64,000 nucleotides of DNA from Rhodospirillaceae bacterium (GTDB lineage Bacteria; Pseudomonadota; Alphaproteobacteria; Bin65), in assembly GCA_009840595.1 (NCBI GenBank), contig VXNK01000051.1, positions 1-64,000 of the forward strand, in the 5' to 3' direction. The first letter of the stretch is position 1; every line of letters begins with the position of its first letter. Positions 18,905-27,733 of this stretch are shown piece after piece. The translations under genes and the position numbers were made by a program. Below the pieces are notes generated by a model. It made no database searches, was not told where the DNA came from, and saw only the letters and a program-made list of their open reading frames with translations.

Positions 18905-19018
18905 GGGGCGGGGCCTCCCTGTTGAATTGCCGCCGCAGTAAAGCCGCGTTCGGCGCGCCGTTCAACCGCGGCGTCGCGCCGCCCGAAAACGCTTCGGGTA
19001 GACGCTTCCGGTCCGGGG

Positions 19019-20398
19019 CTATTCGGCCGCCAGGGGCACCGGATCGGGAACCGGCTCGCGCATGGTCACCAGCTCCTCGGCGGCAGTCGGATGAATGCCG
19101 ATGGTGGCGTCGAAGTCGCGCTTGGTCGCGCCCATATTGATCGCGACGGCGAAGCCCTGGGTCATCTCGCCGGCGCCCGGGCCGACGACATGGAGGCCGA
19201 CCACCCGCTGGGTCTCACGCACGACGACCAGCTTCATCAGGCCGCGCTCGTCGCGGCCGGAGAGCGTGTGCTTCATGGGCCGGAAATCGGAACGGTAGAT
19301 GTCCAGAGCGCCGAATTTCGCCCGCGCCTCCGCTTCCGTGTAGCCCACCGTGCCGATTTCCGGCTGGCTGAAAACTGCCGATGGAACAAACTCGTAGCCC
19401 ACGGTCTTCCCGGACGGATTGAATAGCGCATCGGCCAGCGCGTGGCCTTCCTGGATCGCCACGGGCGTGAGCTGGATCCGGTCGGTGACGTCGCCGATGG
19501 CGTAGATATTGTCGACACTGGTGCGCCAGCCGGCATCGACGGCTACAGCCCCGTTCCGACCGGTCGCGACTCCGGTCGCCTCCAGGCCCAGGCCGCCGGT
19601 GTTCGGCACCCGGCCGGTCGCGTACATGACCAGGTCGGTCTCAACCGCGCCGCCGTCTTTCAGGGCGACCGAGAAACTGCCGTCGGACTGCCGCGCCACG
19701 CGCCCGACATCGGCGTTGAAGCGCAGGTCGACGCCTTTCTTGACCATCTCGCCGGCCAGGAATGCGCGGACGTCGTCGTCGAAACCGCGCAGGAAGGGAT
19801 TGCCGCGGTAGATCTGGGTTACTTGAGCGCCCAGCCCGGTGAAGATGCCGGCGAACTCGACCGCGATATAGCCGCCGCCGACCACGACGATCCGTTCCGG
19901 CAGGTCGGGCAGGAAAAAGGCGTCGTCCGACGTGATGACATGCTCGCGGCCCTCGATGTCGGGCACGAAGGGCCGGCCGCCGACGGCGATCAGGATCTTG
20001 TCGGCCGTCACGCGGCGGCCGCCGACATCCAGCGTATGCGGGTCGAGGAATGTGGCGCGGGCGTCGAAGATTTCGGCGCCCGGCCCTGTAATCAACCGCT
20101 CGTAGATGCCGTTCAGCCGGGCGATTTCGCGGTTCTTGTTGGCGATCAGCGCCGGCCAGGCGTGGCGGCGAGGCCCGACCGTCCAGCCGAAGCCCGCCGC
20201 GTCCTCGAAATCCTCGGCGAAATGGGCGGCGTAGGTGAACAGCTTCTTGGGCACGCAGCCGACGTTGACGCAGGTGCCGCCGAGATGGCGCTCCTCGGCG
20301 ACGCCGACCCGCGCGCCGTGCGCCGCCGCGATCCGGGACGCCCGCGTGCCGCCCGACCCCGCGCCGATGACGAAGAAATCGAAATCGTATCCGCTCAT
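19019..20398 (-). CDS. gor: Glutathione-disulfide reductase
   Basis: A 459-residue FAD/NADPH flavoenzyme that reduces GSSG. The FAD motif FVIGAGSGGTRASRIAA opens the protein. The redox disulfide motif is GGTCVNVGCVPKKL. The second Rossmann motif GGGYIAVEFAGIF is followed by IYRGNPFLR, with the arginines that select NADPH. The C-terminal dimer-interface HPTAAEE carries the catalytic His-Glu. These features match glutathione reductase of the alphaproteobacterial/plant type rather than lipoamide or mercuric reductase. It lies alone on the minus strand. Confidence 0.92.
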   Translation of the reverse strand: MSGYDFDFFVIGAGSGGTRASRIAAAHGARVGVAEERHLGGTCVNVGCVPKKLFTYAAHFAEDFEDAAGFGWTVGPRRHAWPALIANKNREIARLNGIYERLITGPGAEIFDARATFLDPHTLDVGGRRVTADKILIAVGGRPFVPDIEGREHVITSDDAFFLPDLPERIVVVGGGYIAVEFAGIFTGLGAQVTQIYRGNPFLRGFDDDVRAFLAGEMVKKGVDLRFNADVGRVARQSDGSFSVALKDGGAVETDLVMYATGRVPNTGGLGLEATGVATGRNGAVAVDAGWRTSVDNIYAIGDVTDRIQLTPVAIQEGHALADALFNPSGKTVGYEFVPSAVFSQPEIGTVGYTEAEARAKFGALDIYRSDFRPMKHTLSGRDERGLMKLVVVRETQRVVGLHVVGPGAGEMTQGFAVAINMGATKRDFDATIGIHPTAAEELVTMREPVPDPVPLAAE

Positions 20399-20553
20399 AT
20401 CCGCCTGCTGCTCCGTGCCGGGAACAGATGGGCCGGCTGTATCGCCGGATCAACCGGATGCGGCAGACGCGACGGGGGTGCCGCACCGGGGGCCTGACAT
20501 CCAGTTTTCGGCCAGAATGAAGGTCCCGACCAATTATCTTCGCGCGACGTATC

Positions 20554-20580
20554 TTGACATTATTCCGTCAATGGAATAAT
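20554..20580 (+). promoter_or_regulatory. higBA promoter with overlapping operator palindrome
   Basis: A TTGACA hexamer at 20554-20559 is followed by a perfect inverted repeat, ATTATTCC and GGAATAAT, separated by GTCAAT (20559-20580). The right arm contains AATAAT, a possible -10 with a short 15-base spacer. The toxin ATG lies 8 bases beyond. The arrangement fits autorepression by the HigA antitoxin, as known for higBA systems. Binding is inferred from position and symmetry. Confidence 0.55.
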
Positions 20581-20587
20581 TTTAAGT

Positions 20588-20950
20588 ATGGCTACCGATG
20601 TCGAATACACCGACGAGTTCGGGGCATGGTGGGCCGGGCTAAGGGAAGGCGAACGGGAAGATATAACAGCCACCGTCGAATTGCTGATGGAACATGGAGC
20701 GAATTTGCCCTTCCCCTACTCATCCGGCGTCGCGGGTTCTCGCCACGGCCATATGCGGGAACTTCGCATCCAGAGCAGCGGCAAACCGATACGCGTCTTC
20801 TATGCCTTCGATCCGAGGAGATCGGCGATTCTGCTGATTGGCGGCGACAAATCGGGAAACGACCGGTTCTACAGGCGATATGTGCCGATCGCCGACAGGC
20901 TCTACGACGAACATCTGGACGAGTTGAGAGAGGAAGGTCTGATCCGATGA
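20588..20950 (+). CDS. higB: RelE/HigB-type toxin (Gp49-like family)
   Basis: A 120-residue protein of the phage-derived Gp49-like/HigB toxin family (RelE superfamily ribonuclease). Motifs include EYTDEFGAWWAGL, SRHGHMRELRIQ, GKPIRVFYAFDPRR, and LLIGGDKSGNDRFYRRYVPIA. The ordering toxin first, antitoxin second is that of higBA. Its TGA overlaps the antitoxin ATG (ATGA). Family members cleave mRNA at the ribosome. The gene is lower in GC than its neighbours, compatible with acquisition by transfer. Confidence 0.85.
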   Translation: MATDVEYTDEFGAWWAGLREGEREDITATVELLMEHGANLPFPYSSGVAGSRHGHMRELRIQSSGKPIRVFYAFDPRRSAILLIGGDKSGNDRFYRRYVPIADRLYDEHLDELREEGLIR

Positions 20951-21282
20951 CCGGGCGCAGCGAATTTCGCGATCTGACGAAGGATTTCACGCCTGAGCAG
21001 CGGGCGCGGGTGGAGGCCCGCAAGGCGGAACTTCGGGCTGCCATGCCGCTTCACGAGCTTCGCAAGGCGCGGGCGATGACCCAGAAAGCACTCGGCGACG
21101 CCCTGAACGTGAACCAGCCCGCCGTCGCCAAACTGGAGCGACGGGCGGATATGTATGTTTCGAATCTCCGGGCCTATATCGAAGCGATGGGTGGAAAGCT
21201 CAACATCGTCGCCGAGTTTCCCCAGGGTACGGTCAAGATTACGAATTTTGCTGAAGATCCTACAAATGCTACTTCCGAATGA
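20947..21282 (+). CDS. higA: XRE-family HTH antitoxin (HigA-type)
   Basis: A 111-residue DNA-binding antitoxin. A basic helical N-terminus (DFTPEQRARVEARKAEL) precedes an XRE helix-turn-helix at about residues 35-75 (RAMTQKALGDALNVNQPAVAKLE). The tail ends with GGKLNIVAEFPQGTVKI, a segment typical of antitoxins paired with Gp49-like toxins. It begins inside the toxin stop codon, so the two are translationally coupled. It should neutralise the toxin and repress the promoter at 20554. Confidence 0.88.
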   Translation: MTGRSEFRDLTKDFTPEQRARVEARKAELRAAMPLHELRKARAMTQKALGDALNVNQPAVAKLERRADMYVSNLRAYIEAMGGKLNIVAEFPQGTVKITNFAEDPTNATSE

Positions 21283-21357
21283 GAACACGGCCTAGGCCAG
21301 CAGGCATTTGTCTGGTACCCTTTGAGTTACGAAAAATAAAAATCAGCAGCAGTCTCG

Positions 21358-21819
21358 ATGCATGCCATCCTTTTACTGAACGGCCCGAACCTTAATCTTC
21401 TCGGCAGCCGGGAGCCGGACATCTACGGCGCGGCGACCCTGGCGGAAATCGAGGAGAATTGCCGGGTCTGGGGTGCGGAGCTGGGGCTGGAGGTCGATTG
21501 CCGCCAGAGCAATCACGAAGGCGAACTGGTCGAACTGATCCACGGCGCCGCCGGCCGCTGCAGCGGCGTCGTCGTCAACGCCGGCGCCTTCACCCACACT
21601 TCGGTCGCCCTGCTCGATGCGGTCCGCGCGGTCGGCCTGCCGACGGTGGAGGTGCATCTGTCGAACGTCCACGCCCGTGAATCCTTCCGCCGCCGCTCCT
21701 ATATCGCCCAGGCGGCGCTCGGCGCGATTTCCGGCTTCGGTGCGGACAGTTACCGGCTTGCGCTTCAGGCGCTGGCGCTGCACTTATCGGCGACCGGTTC
21801 TTCGCCGGGGAAAGGGTGA
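21358..21819 (+). CDS. aroQ: Type II 3-dehydroquinate dehydratase
   Basis: A 153-residue shikimate-pathway enzyme that dehydrates 3-dehydroquinate. The type II signatures are intact: LNGPNLNLLGSREPDIYG with the catalytic Tyr23, QSNHEGELVELIH, VVNAGAFTHTSVALLDA, and VEVHLSNVHARESFR with the catalytic His. It leads directly into accB (57-base gap) and accC, the usual alphaproteobacterial order. Confidence 0.95.
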   Translation: MHAILLLNGPNLNLLGSREPDIYGAATLAEIEENCRVWGAELGLEVDCRQSNHEGELVELIHGAAGRCSGVVVNAGAFTHTSVALLDAVRAVGLPTVEVHLSNVHARESFRRRSYIAQAALGAISGFGADSYRLALQALALHLSATGSSPGKG

Positions 21820-21876
21820 GCCGGCCCGCGGCGCCCCTCCGCCCGGCCGCCCCGCCTTTCCGCACGGAGCCCCTTC

Positions 21877-22344
21877 ATGTCCAAGACGATCGACGACGAC
21901 AGCGTGCGCCGCCTCGCGGAGCTGCTCGACGAAACGGGGCTGACGGAAATCGAGTACGATGACGGCGACCTCCGGATCCGCGTCGCTCGCCAGCAGTCGG
22001 GCGCGATCGCCTACGCCGCCCCGCCGCCGTCCGGCAGACCGGCCGGGGACGGCGCGCCGGCGCCCCCGCCCGGCGGGCCCGAAGCGCCGGCGCCGGTAGC
22101 GGCGGACCATCCCGGCGCCGTTACCTCGCCGATGGTCGGCACCGTCTATCTCTCGCCCGAACCGGGCGCGGCGGCCTTCATCGGCGTCGGCGACACGGTG
22201 AGCGTCGGCCAGACCCTGATGCTGGTCGAGGCCATGAAGACCTTCAACGAGATCAAGGCGCCCCACGCCGGCACCGTCACGCAGATCGTCGTCGAAAACG
22301 GCGTGCCGGTTGAGTTCGGCGACGTCCTGGCGATCGTCGAATAG
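21877..22344 (+). CDS. accB: Acetyl-CoA carboxylase biotin carboxyl carrier protein
   Basis: A 155-residue carrier subunit. An N-terminal helical region ([20 protein letters not shown]) is followed by a Pro/Ala-rich linker at about 50-80. A biotinyl domain then carries EAMKTFNEI with the modified Lys at about residue 121. It shuttles carboxybiotin between AccC and the carboxyltransferase for malonyl-CoA synthesis. accC begins 52 bases downstream. Confidence 0.95.
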   Translation: MSKTIDDDSVRRLAELLDETGLTEIEYDDGDLRIRVARQQSGAIAYAAPPPSGRPAGDGAPAPPPGGPEAPAPVAADHPGAVTSPMVGTVYLSPEPGAAAFIGVGDTVSVGQTLMLVEAMKTFNEIKAPHAGTVTQIVVENGVPVEFGDVLAIVE

Positions 22345-22396
22345 CCCGGGAGGCCGCCCTGACCCGCCACCCGGACCGATCGGAAGCCGCAAACCC

Positions 22397-23749
22397 GTGT
22401 TCGACAAAGTCCTGATCGCCAACCGCGGCGAGATCGCCCTGCGCATCCATCGCGCCTGCCGCGAAATGGGCATCCACACGGTCGCGGTGCATTCGACGGC
22501 CGACGAAAACGCCATGCATGTCCGGCTCGCCGACGAGAGCGTCTGCATCGGCCCGGCGCCGTCGGCCCAGTCCTACCTCAACATTCCGAATATCGTCAGC
22601 GCCGCGATGATCACCGGCGCCGAGGCGATCCATCCCGGATACGGCTTCCTCTCCGAGAACGCGGATTTCGCGGAAATCGTCGAAGCCCACGGCATCGCCT
22701 TCATCGGGCCGTCGCCGCAGCATATCCAGACCATGGGCGACAAGGTCGCCGCGAAGCAGACGATGATCGAGGCCGGCGTGCCGGTCGTCCCCGGCAGCGA
22801 CGGCGCCGTCGGCTCCCTCGACGAGGCGCAGCAGAACGCCGGGAACATCGGCTATCCCGTGCTCATCAAGGCGTCCGGCGGCGGCGGGGGCAAGGGCATG
22901 AAGGTCGCCGAAACGCCGGACGTGCTGGCGGAGCAAATCAACCTCGCCCGGCGCGAAGCCAAGGCGAATTTCGGCGACGACAGCGTCTATCTGGAAAAAT
23001 ACCTGGCCAACCCGCGCCATATCGAATTGCAGATTATCGCCGACGAGCAGGGCAACGTCGTCCATCTCGGCGAGCGCGACTGTTCGCTCCAGCGCAAGCA
23101 CCAGAAAGTGCTGGAGGAGGCGCCCTCCCCGGCGCTGAACGCCGAGGAGCGCCGGCGGCTCGGCGAGATCGGCTGCACCGCCATCCGCCGGCTCGGCTAC
23201 CGCAACGCCGGGACGCTCGAATTCCTCTACGAAAACGGCGAGTTCTATTTCATCGAGATGAACACGCGCCTCCAGGTCGAACATCCGGTCTCGGAAGCGA
23301 TCAGCGGCATCGACATCGTGCGCGAGCAGATCCGCATCGCCGCCGGCGCGCCGCTCTCCTTCCGCCAGGAGGATGTCGATTTCTACGGCCACGCCATCGA
23401 ATGCCGGATCAATGCCGAGGACCCCGAGACCTTCGCGCCCTGGCCGGGCCGGATCGTCGAATACCATCCGCCGGGCGGCCTGGGCGTCCGCGTCGATTCC
23501 GGCCTCTACGCCGGCTATTCCGTGCCGCCCCATTACGACAGCATGATCGCCAAGCTGATCGTCCACGGCGCAACGCGCAACGAGTGCCTGATGCGGCTGC
23601 GCCGCGCCCTGGAGGAGTTCGTCATCACCGGCGTGCGCACGACCATCCCGCTGCACCAGCGGCTGACGTCCCAGAGCGATTTCATCAACGGCCGCTACGA
23701 CATCCGCTGGCTCGAGGACTATGTCGCGGAGCAGGCCGCGACGGGCTGA
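22397..23749 (+). CDS. accC: Acetyl-CoA carboxylase biotin carboxylase subunit
   Basis: A 450-residue ATP-grasp enzyme that carboxylates the biotin on AccB. It opens with [19 protein letters not shown]. The glycine-rich ATP loop is [12 protein letters not shown], followed by [26 protein letters not shown], and the active-site [14 protein letters not shown]. Length is normal. A GTG at 22397 is the start, as no ATG precedes the conserved N-terminus closely. aat begins 24 bases downstream. Confidence 0.95.
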   Translation: MFDKVLIANRGEIALRIHRACREMGIHTVAVHSTADENAMHVRLADESVCIGPAPSAQSYLNIPNIVSAAMITGAEAIHPGYGFLSENADFAEIVEAHGIAFIGPSPQHIQTMGDKVAAKQTMIEAGVPVVPGSDGAVGSLDEAQQNAGNIGYPVLIKASGGGGGKGMKVAETPDVLAEQINLARREAKANFGDDSVYLEKYLANPRHIELQIIADEQGNVVHLGERDCSLQRKHQKVLEEAPSPALNAEERRRLGEIGCTAIRRLGYRNAGTLEFLYENGEFYFIEMNTRLQVEHPVSEAISGIDIVREQIRIAAGAPLSFRQEDVDFYGHAIECRINAEDPETFAPWPGRIVEYHPPGGLGVRVDSGLYAGYSVPPHYDSMIAKLIVHGATRNECLMRLRRALEEFVITGVRTTIPLHQRLTSQSDFINGRYDIRWLEDYVAEQAATG

Positions 23750-23773
23750 TATCCTCCCAACAGGTTACCGGCG

Positions 23774-24427
23774 ATGGAATACCGCCTGACGCCCGAACTG
23801 CTGCTCCGCGCCTATACCAGCGGCCTGTTTCCCATGGGCGAGGCGCGCGGCGACTCCGATATCGTCTGGGTCGATCCCGAATGGCGCGGCGTCATTCCGC
23901 TCGACGACTTCCGCATTTCGCGGCGGCTGCGCCGGAGAGTGCGCAACGCAGGCTTCGACGTGCGGACCGATACGGCCTTCGAACGGGTGATGGAGGCCTG
24001 CGCTGCGCCGCGCCGCGGCCGGCGCGAGACCTGGATCAACCGCGACATCCTGCGCGCCTATGCCGAACTGCACCGGGCCGGCTACGCCCATTCGGTCGAA
24101 TGCTGGCGGGGCGACTCGCTGGCCGGGGGCCTCTACGGCGTGGCGATCGCCGGGGCGTTCTTCGGCGAGAGCATGTTCGCCGCAGAGACCGACGCCAGCA
24201 AGGTTGCGCTGGTCCATCTGGTCGCCCGGCTCGACCATGCCGGCTACCGGTTGCTCGATACCCAGTTCCTGACCGACCATCTGGCGCAGTTCGGTGCGGT
24301 TGAGGTGGCGCGCCGGGAATACCGCCTTCTGCTCCAGCGCGCGCTGTCGGTCGAGGTCGAGTTTCCGCCGGCGCTGCCGGAAAGCGAATTCGAACGCTAT
24401 GTGCAGTCCTTCACCCAGACATCGTAG
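23774..24427 (+). CDS. aat: Leucyl/phenylalanyl-tRNA-protein transferase
   Basis: A 217-residue N-end-rule enzyme that adds Leu or Phe to proteins with basic N-termini, marking them for ClpS/ClpAP. Conserved segments: LLLRAYTSGLFPMGEARG, ETWINRDILRAYAELH, HSVECWRGDSLAGGLYGVA, GAFFGESMFAAETDASK, and LLDTQFLTDHLAQFGA. It closes the plus-strand aroQ-accB-accC-aat group. Its last 31 bases overlap the convergent DUF2155 gene. Confidence 0.95.
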   Translation: MEYRLTPELLLRAYTSGLFPMGEARGDSDIVWVDPEWRGVIPLDDFRISRRLRRRVRNAGFDVRTDTAFERVMEACAAPRRGRRETWINRDILRAYAELHRAGYAHSVECWRGDSLAGGLYGVAIAGAFFGESMFAAETDASKVALVHLVARLDHAGYRLLDTQFLTDHLAQFGAVEVARREYRLLLQRALSVEVEFPPALPESEFERYVQSFTQTS

Positions 24428-24864
24428 ATCGGGTGGTCCATCGCTGAGAGCGCCGGCCTGGATTTGAACATCCAGCCGCTGAACACCATCGCCCGTTTGC
24501 CGGTTTCCGCGTCGATATCGTAAATCTGTAGGAAGGCGGCCCGCTCCGGCGGCTGGTCCGGCGGCGTCCGCTGGCACCGGCGGATGACGATGTCGAGCGT
24601 CCGGAACCGGACGGTCTCGCCGACCTTGCCGCCGAAGGTGAGGATGCGCGCGGTTTCCTTGTCGAGGCCCTGCAAGACGACATTCCGAAGATCGGGCTCG
24701 AACGGCGCTTCCGGGGCGCCGTCCTCCGTCTGCTTCGGCTGAACGGCCGCGGGGTCCTGCCCGGTCTGCTGGGCGCCGGCAGGACCGGATCCCAGGGCGA
24801 GCGCCAGCGAAACGGCCAGAAGCGGGCGGAAAACACCGGCCCCGAAGAGTCGCGGAATAGTCAT
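24397..24864 (-). CDS. Exported DUF2155 protein
   Basis: A 155-residue secreted protein with a signal peptide (about 1-31) and one DUF2155 domain (ETARILTFGGKVGETVRF, then FLQIYDIDAETGKRAMVFSG, then MDHPIYDVWVKDC). Two cysteines, one mid-domain (IRRCQR) and one at the C-terminus, could form a disulfide. The family is almost confined to Alphaproteobacteria and is usually found beside aat, accBC and NDUFA12, as here. Function unknown. Confidence 0.88.
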   Translation of the reverse strand: MTIPRLFGAGVFRPLLAVSLALALGSGPAGAQQTGQDPAAVQPKQTEDGAPEAPFEPDLRNVVLQGLDKETARILTFGGKVGETVRFRTLDIVIRRCQRTPPDQPPERAAFLQIYDIDAETGKRAMVFSGWMFKSRPALSAMDHPIYDVWVKDCT

Positions 24865-24909
24865 TTCGAACAGGGCGCCGGCAGCCTCGGTTTCGCCATC
24901 TGTCCGCGG

Positions 24910-25707
24910 CTACTGCGGCTTGTCGGCGGCGAAGCGCAGCCGGACATAGTCTGCGGTCCATACGCCGTCCGCGTCGCGCAGCGTCGGCGCCACCGCGCGC
25001 GCCACCTCGGCCTTGACCGCCTCGGCCTCGGCCGGCTCCAGCGCCGCCAGCCAGCTTTCCGCGAAGGTGTCGAGCCACCCGCCCAGTTCGCCGGGCAGCC
25101 GGGTCATGCGGTCGATCAGCCGGATATCGCGCACCGCAAAACCGGCATTTTCGAGCCGCACCCGGTATTCGTCGGGCTCCGGGAAATACCAGGGATTGTA
25201 CCGGTCGGGGTCCAGGCCGCGCCGGCGGAAGGCGGCCTCGACCGCCCGGCGGATGCGCCCGACATTGTCGCCGCCGCCCATTTCGGCGACGAATCGGCCG
25301 CCGGGCTTCAGCGCCTGCCAGACGCCGCGGATCACGGCGTCCGGATCCTCGTCCATCCAGTGCAGCGCGGCGTTGGAGAAGACCGCATCGAAGGCTTCCG
25401 CCGGCAGGTCGAGCCTCTGGCCGTCCATGACCCGGGCATCGAGGCCGAGCGCCCGGGCGGCTTCGATCTGCGGCGCGCTGGCGTCGACGCCGGTCACGTC
25501 GCAGCCCATGTCCCGGAGCTTGAGGGTGAGCGCGCCGTCGCCGCAGCCCAGGTCGAGGATCGTCTCGCCCTTCTGCGGCGCCAGCAGCTCGACGACCGGC
25601 ATCCCGAGATCGGCCACGAAGCGGGCCTGCCGGGCGTAGCGGTCCGGGTCCCAAGCCTGCTCGCCGGGCCGCGAGCCGGAGTCCATGGCGCGGTGCGCGT
25701 CGGTCAT
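24910..25707 (-). CDS. SAM-dependent methyltransferase (trans-aconitate methyltransferase-like)
   Basis: A 265-residue class I methyltransferase. Motif I is ILDLGCGDGALTLKL, followed by CDVTGVDASAPQIEAARA, FDAVFSNAALHWM (motif IV with the tam-like HWM), and LKPGGRFVAEMGGG. The C-terminal helical insert (RIRRAVEAAFRRRGLDP) is also tam-like. Its ATG overlaps the stop of the MlaD gene by 4 bases. The substrate is not established; a small carboxylic acid is likely from family resemblance. Confidence 0.82.
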   Translation of the reverse strand: MTDAHRAMDSGSRPGEQAWDPDRYARQARFVADLGMPVVELLAPQKGETILDLGCGDGALTLKLRDMGCDVTGVDASAPQIEAARALGLDARVMDGQRLDLPAEAFDAVFSNAALHWMDEDPDAVIRGVWQALKPGGRFVAEMGGGDNVGRIRRAVEAAFRRRGLDPDRYNPWYFPEPDEYRVRLENAGFAVRDIRLIDRMTRLPGELGGWLDTFAESWLAALEPAEAEAVKAEVARAVAPTLRDADGVWTADYVRLRFAADKPQ

Positions 25708-26228
25708 TGTGCGCCCTCTTTTCCGGTCCCGCCGCGGGCGTCCGCCCCGCCGGGTGGATCGGTACTCGGCGGATCGGTACGCGGCGGCTCGGCGAGCAGG
25801 AAGATCGCGCGCGCCAGCAATTCTTCCAGCGCCAGCGCGTCGCGCGTTTTCGCAAGCGTATCGCCCGGCGCCAGGCGCCGCTTCGACGCGCCGGGGACGA
25901 GCCGCAGATACTTGCCGCCGAGCAGCCCGTCGCTGGTCACCGACGCCTCGGTATCCGCCGGCAGGGCAAGGCCGGACCGCACCGTGAAGTCGATTTCGGC
26001 GCGATAGCTCTCCGGGTCGATGCGCTGGCCGGTCACCGAACCCACCTTGACCCCGCCGATCCGCACGTCGCTGCCCGGCGCGAGCCCGCCGACCGAGGCG
26101 AAGCCGGCCTTGAGCGTGTAGCCCTCGACCGGGCGCAGATCGGCGGTGTTCCAGGCGAAGACCAGGAACAGGGCGGCGACCGCCAGGACCACCGCGCCCA
26201 TCGCCGTTTCGATCAGCCTCTGTCCCAC
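25704..26228 (-). CDS. mlaD: MlaD-family (MCE) lipid-transport protein
   Basis: A 174-residue protein with one N-terminal membrane anchor (about 7-26) and a single MCE domain (VGGLAPGSDVRIGGVKVGSV, then TSDGLLGGKYLRLVPG). A Pro/Gly-rich tail ends the protein. In the Mla system MlaD forms a hexameric periplasmic ring on the MlaFE transporter and moves phospholipids to keep outer-membrane asymmetry. The start is GTG at 26228, with GGGAGG 7 bases before it. A second MCE gene lies 13 bases upstream. The ATPase and permease are not in this window. Confidence 0.88.
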   Translation of the reverse strand: MGQRLIETAMGAVVLAVAALFLVFAWNTADLRPVEGYTLKAGFASVGGLAPGSDVRIGGVKVGSVTGQRIDPESYRAEIDFTVRSGLALPADTEASVTSDGLLGGKYLRLVPGASKRRLAPGDTLAKTRDALALEELLARAIFLLAEPPRTDPPSTDPPGGADARGGTGKEGAQ

Positions 26229-26241
26229 GGCAACGCCTCCC

Positions 26242-26706
26242 TCACCTGCCGGCGCCGGTCCGGCGCGCCGCGGCGGCCTCGACGATCCGCTCGAGCAGGC
26301 TCTCGACGATCACGGCGTCCTGCACCAGCTCGAATTCGCTGCCCTTCGCCATCATGTTCTCGCCGGAGCCCGGCTCGATCTTGACGGATTTGCCGCCCAG
26401 TACGCCGTCGCTGACGATCATGGCGGCGCTCTCTTCCGGAACGCCCACGGCCTCGTCGATGCGCAGGGCGACGCGCGCCCTCAAGCGCCGCGGATCGAGG
26501 CTCATGCGCTCGACCACCCCGACCCTGACGCCGGCGAGATAGACCGGCGCGCCGACGGCCAGCCCGTCGGCCTGGTCGTAGGTCGCGTGGAGCAGATAGC
26601 CGCGGCGCGCGCCGTCGCCGGCCGCCAGCCCGAAGACCATGCCGAGCAGGATCAGCGCGATGGCGAGCGCGCCGGTGAGCGCAAGGACGGTGCGGTTTTC
26701 CCTCAT
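26242..26706 (-). CDS. Second MlaD-family (MCE) protein
   Basis: A 154-residue paralog of the following gene, with a membrane anchor (about 7-29) and one MCE domain (ADGLAVGAPVYLAGVRVGVV, then VSDGVLGGKSVKIEPG). It lacks the proline-rich tail. Two adjacent short MCE proteins could build a mixed ring or act with one MlaFE transporter. They are only moderately alike, so the duplication is not recent. Confidence 0.85.
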   Translation of the reverse strand: MRENRTVLALTGALAIALILLGMVFGLAAGDGARRGYLLHATYDQADGLAVGAPVYLAGVRVGVVERMSLDPRRLRARVALRIDEAVGVPEESAAMIVSDGVLGGKSVKIEPGSGENMMAKGSEFELVQDAVIVESLLERIVEAAAARRTGAGR

Positions 26707-26832
26707 GGGCGCGGCCTGTGTCGACCCGGGCGTTCCCTATGTAGGGAGAATTGCGGCGATTGCACGGCGCCCCTTCCGGTTGGATGCGGGTGTTTCGGCG
26801 CGACCGCTACGCAACCGTCTCCGGGCCCGCCC

Positions 26833-27195
26833 TTACGAAGGCCGCCACGGTTCGTAGTCGCCGGTCGCGGCGTCGCGCCGGCCGCCCTCGTATTCGCTGC
26901 CCGGCGGGTGCCAGGCCTCGGGCGTGCCGGTCAGGTTGGGTTGGTGCTCGGCCTGCCAGGGCCGGCGCCCGACCGGCGCCTGGTCGGGCGTCTCGTCGAC
27001 CGTGTAGTGCAGCCAGCCGTGCCATTCCGGCGGCACCCGCGACGCCTCGCGTTCGCCCCGGTAGATGACCCAGCGCTTGCGCCGGCGGCCCTTCGGTTCG
27101 TGCTTCTCCACGAAATACCGGTTGCCCTGGTCGTCTTCGCCGACCTGCAGGCCGTTCAGGGCGGTATAGATGCGGGTGCCGATATGCGTGCCCAA
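26833..27195 (-). CDS. NDUFA12-family complex I accessory subunit
   Basis: A 120-residue soluble protein of the NDUFA12/B17.2 family, an accessory subunit of NADH:ubiquinone oxidoreductase kept in Alphaproteobacteria and mitochondria. The sequence has GTRIYTALNGLQVGEDDQGN then RYFVEKHE, RKRWVIYRGEREASRVPPEW, and HYTVDETP. The best start is TTG at 27195: AGGAGG precedes it at a suitable distance and the family N-terminus follows, with no ATG available. It heads the minus-strand group MlaD-MlaD-methyltransferase-DUF2155. Confidence 0.92.
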   Translation of the reverse strand: MGTHIGTRIYTALNGLQVGEDDQGNRYFVEKHEPKGRRRKRWVIYRGEREASRVPPEWHGWLHYTVDETPDQAPVGRRPWQAEHQPNLTGTPEAWHPPGSEYEGGRRDAATGDYEPWRPS

Positions 27196-27296
27196 GGCGG
27201 GATGCCCTCCTGTCGCGGCAAAGGCGGTGATGCTTGCGCCGCAGTATATGGCAAAGCGTGGGGGCGGCGTCCAGCGGTGGCGGGGCGGCGGGCCCT

Positions 27297-27593
27297 CTAG
27301 GCGGCGTCCGCCGGGCGCACATGCCCGGCGATCTCGGCGCCGCGGTCCCGTTCGACCCGCGCGATGCCGTACTGACTCTGGAGTCCGGACCAGAACGACG
27401 CGCCGTTGCCGAAATACAAGCCGAGGCGAACCGCAGTATCGGCAGTGATCGAACGGCGGCCGTTCAGAATATCTGTCACGCGGCCCGGCGATACGCCGAG
27501 CGCGCGCGCAAACCGGTTTGCGCTCAAGCCTCGGGCATCGAGTTCGCGTCTCAACAACCTGCCGGGATGTGAAACCGGAAGCATCGCGTTCAT
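27297..27593 (-). CDS. higA: HigA-family antitoxin, partner of a decayed higB
   Basis: A 98-residue antitoxin of the plasmid-maintenance HigA (VapI-type XRE) family: SHPGRLLRRELDARGLSANR, the helix-turn-helix FARALGVSPGRVTDILNGRR, then TADTAVRLGLYFGNGASFW. It is complete. Its ATG overlaps the TGA of the higB remnant upstream, the normal coupling for this family. With the toxin truncated it is probably an orphan, or may still regulate other promoters. The ATG at 27593 gives the family N-terminus. Confidence 0.88.
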   Translation of the reverse strand: MNAMLPVSHPGRLLRRELDARGLSANRFARALGVSPGRVTDILNGRRSITADTAVRLGLYFGNGASFWSGLQSQYGIARVERDRGAEIAGHVRPADAA

Positions 27594-27679
27594 CCCCTGT
27601 GGTAGTCGACGATTTCGACTTCGTAGGCGTCGCCCGCCCGGAACTCGAAACATATCCGCCACGGCTCGTTCACCGTCAT
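27590..27679 (-). pseudogene. higB: Truncated HigB toxin remnant (C-terminal end only)
   Basis: Directly upstream of higA, and ending in the TGA that overlaps its start, the minus strand encodes MTVNEPWRICFEFRAGDAYE followed by VEIVDYHRG and a stop. This is the recognisable C-terminal third of RelE-superfamily HigB (the NxxWRICF...GDAYxVEIVDYH motif). The frame continues upstream only as RAPTKKWA and then loses resemblance. The first 55-60 residues of a normal 90-residue toxin are missing. The boundary lies near 27700, just before the hicB stop. It was too short to stand out as an ORF. I read it as an inactivated toxin. Confidence 0.75.
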
Positions 27680-27733
27680 GGCCCATTTTTTGGTTGGCGC
27701 GCGCGCCCGCGCCGACCGGCGGCAGCGCCCGTT

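Noticed and set aside
22397-23749. Propionyl- or pyruvate-type carboxylase instead of acetyl-CoA biotin carboxylase
   Set aside because: The protein has only the 450-residue biotin carboxylase unit and follows a separate accB directly.
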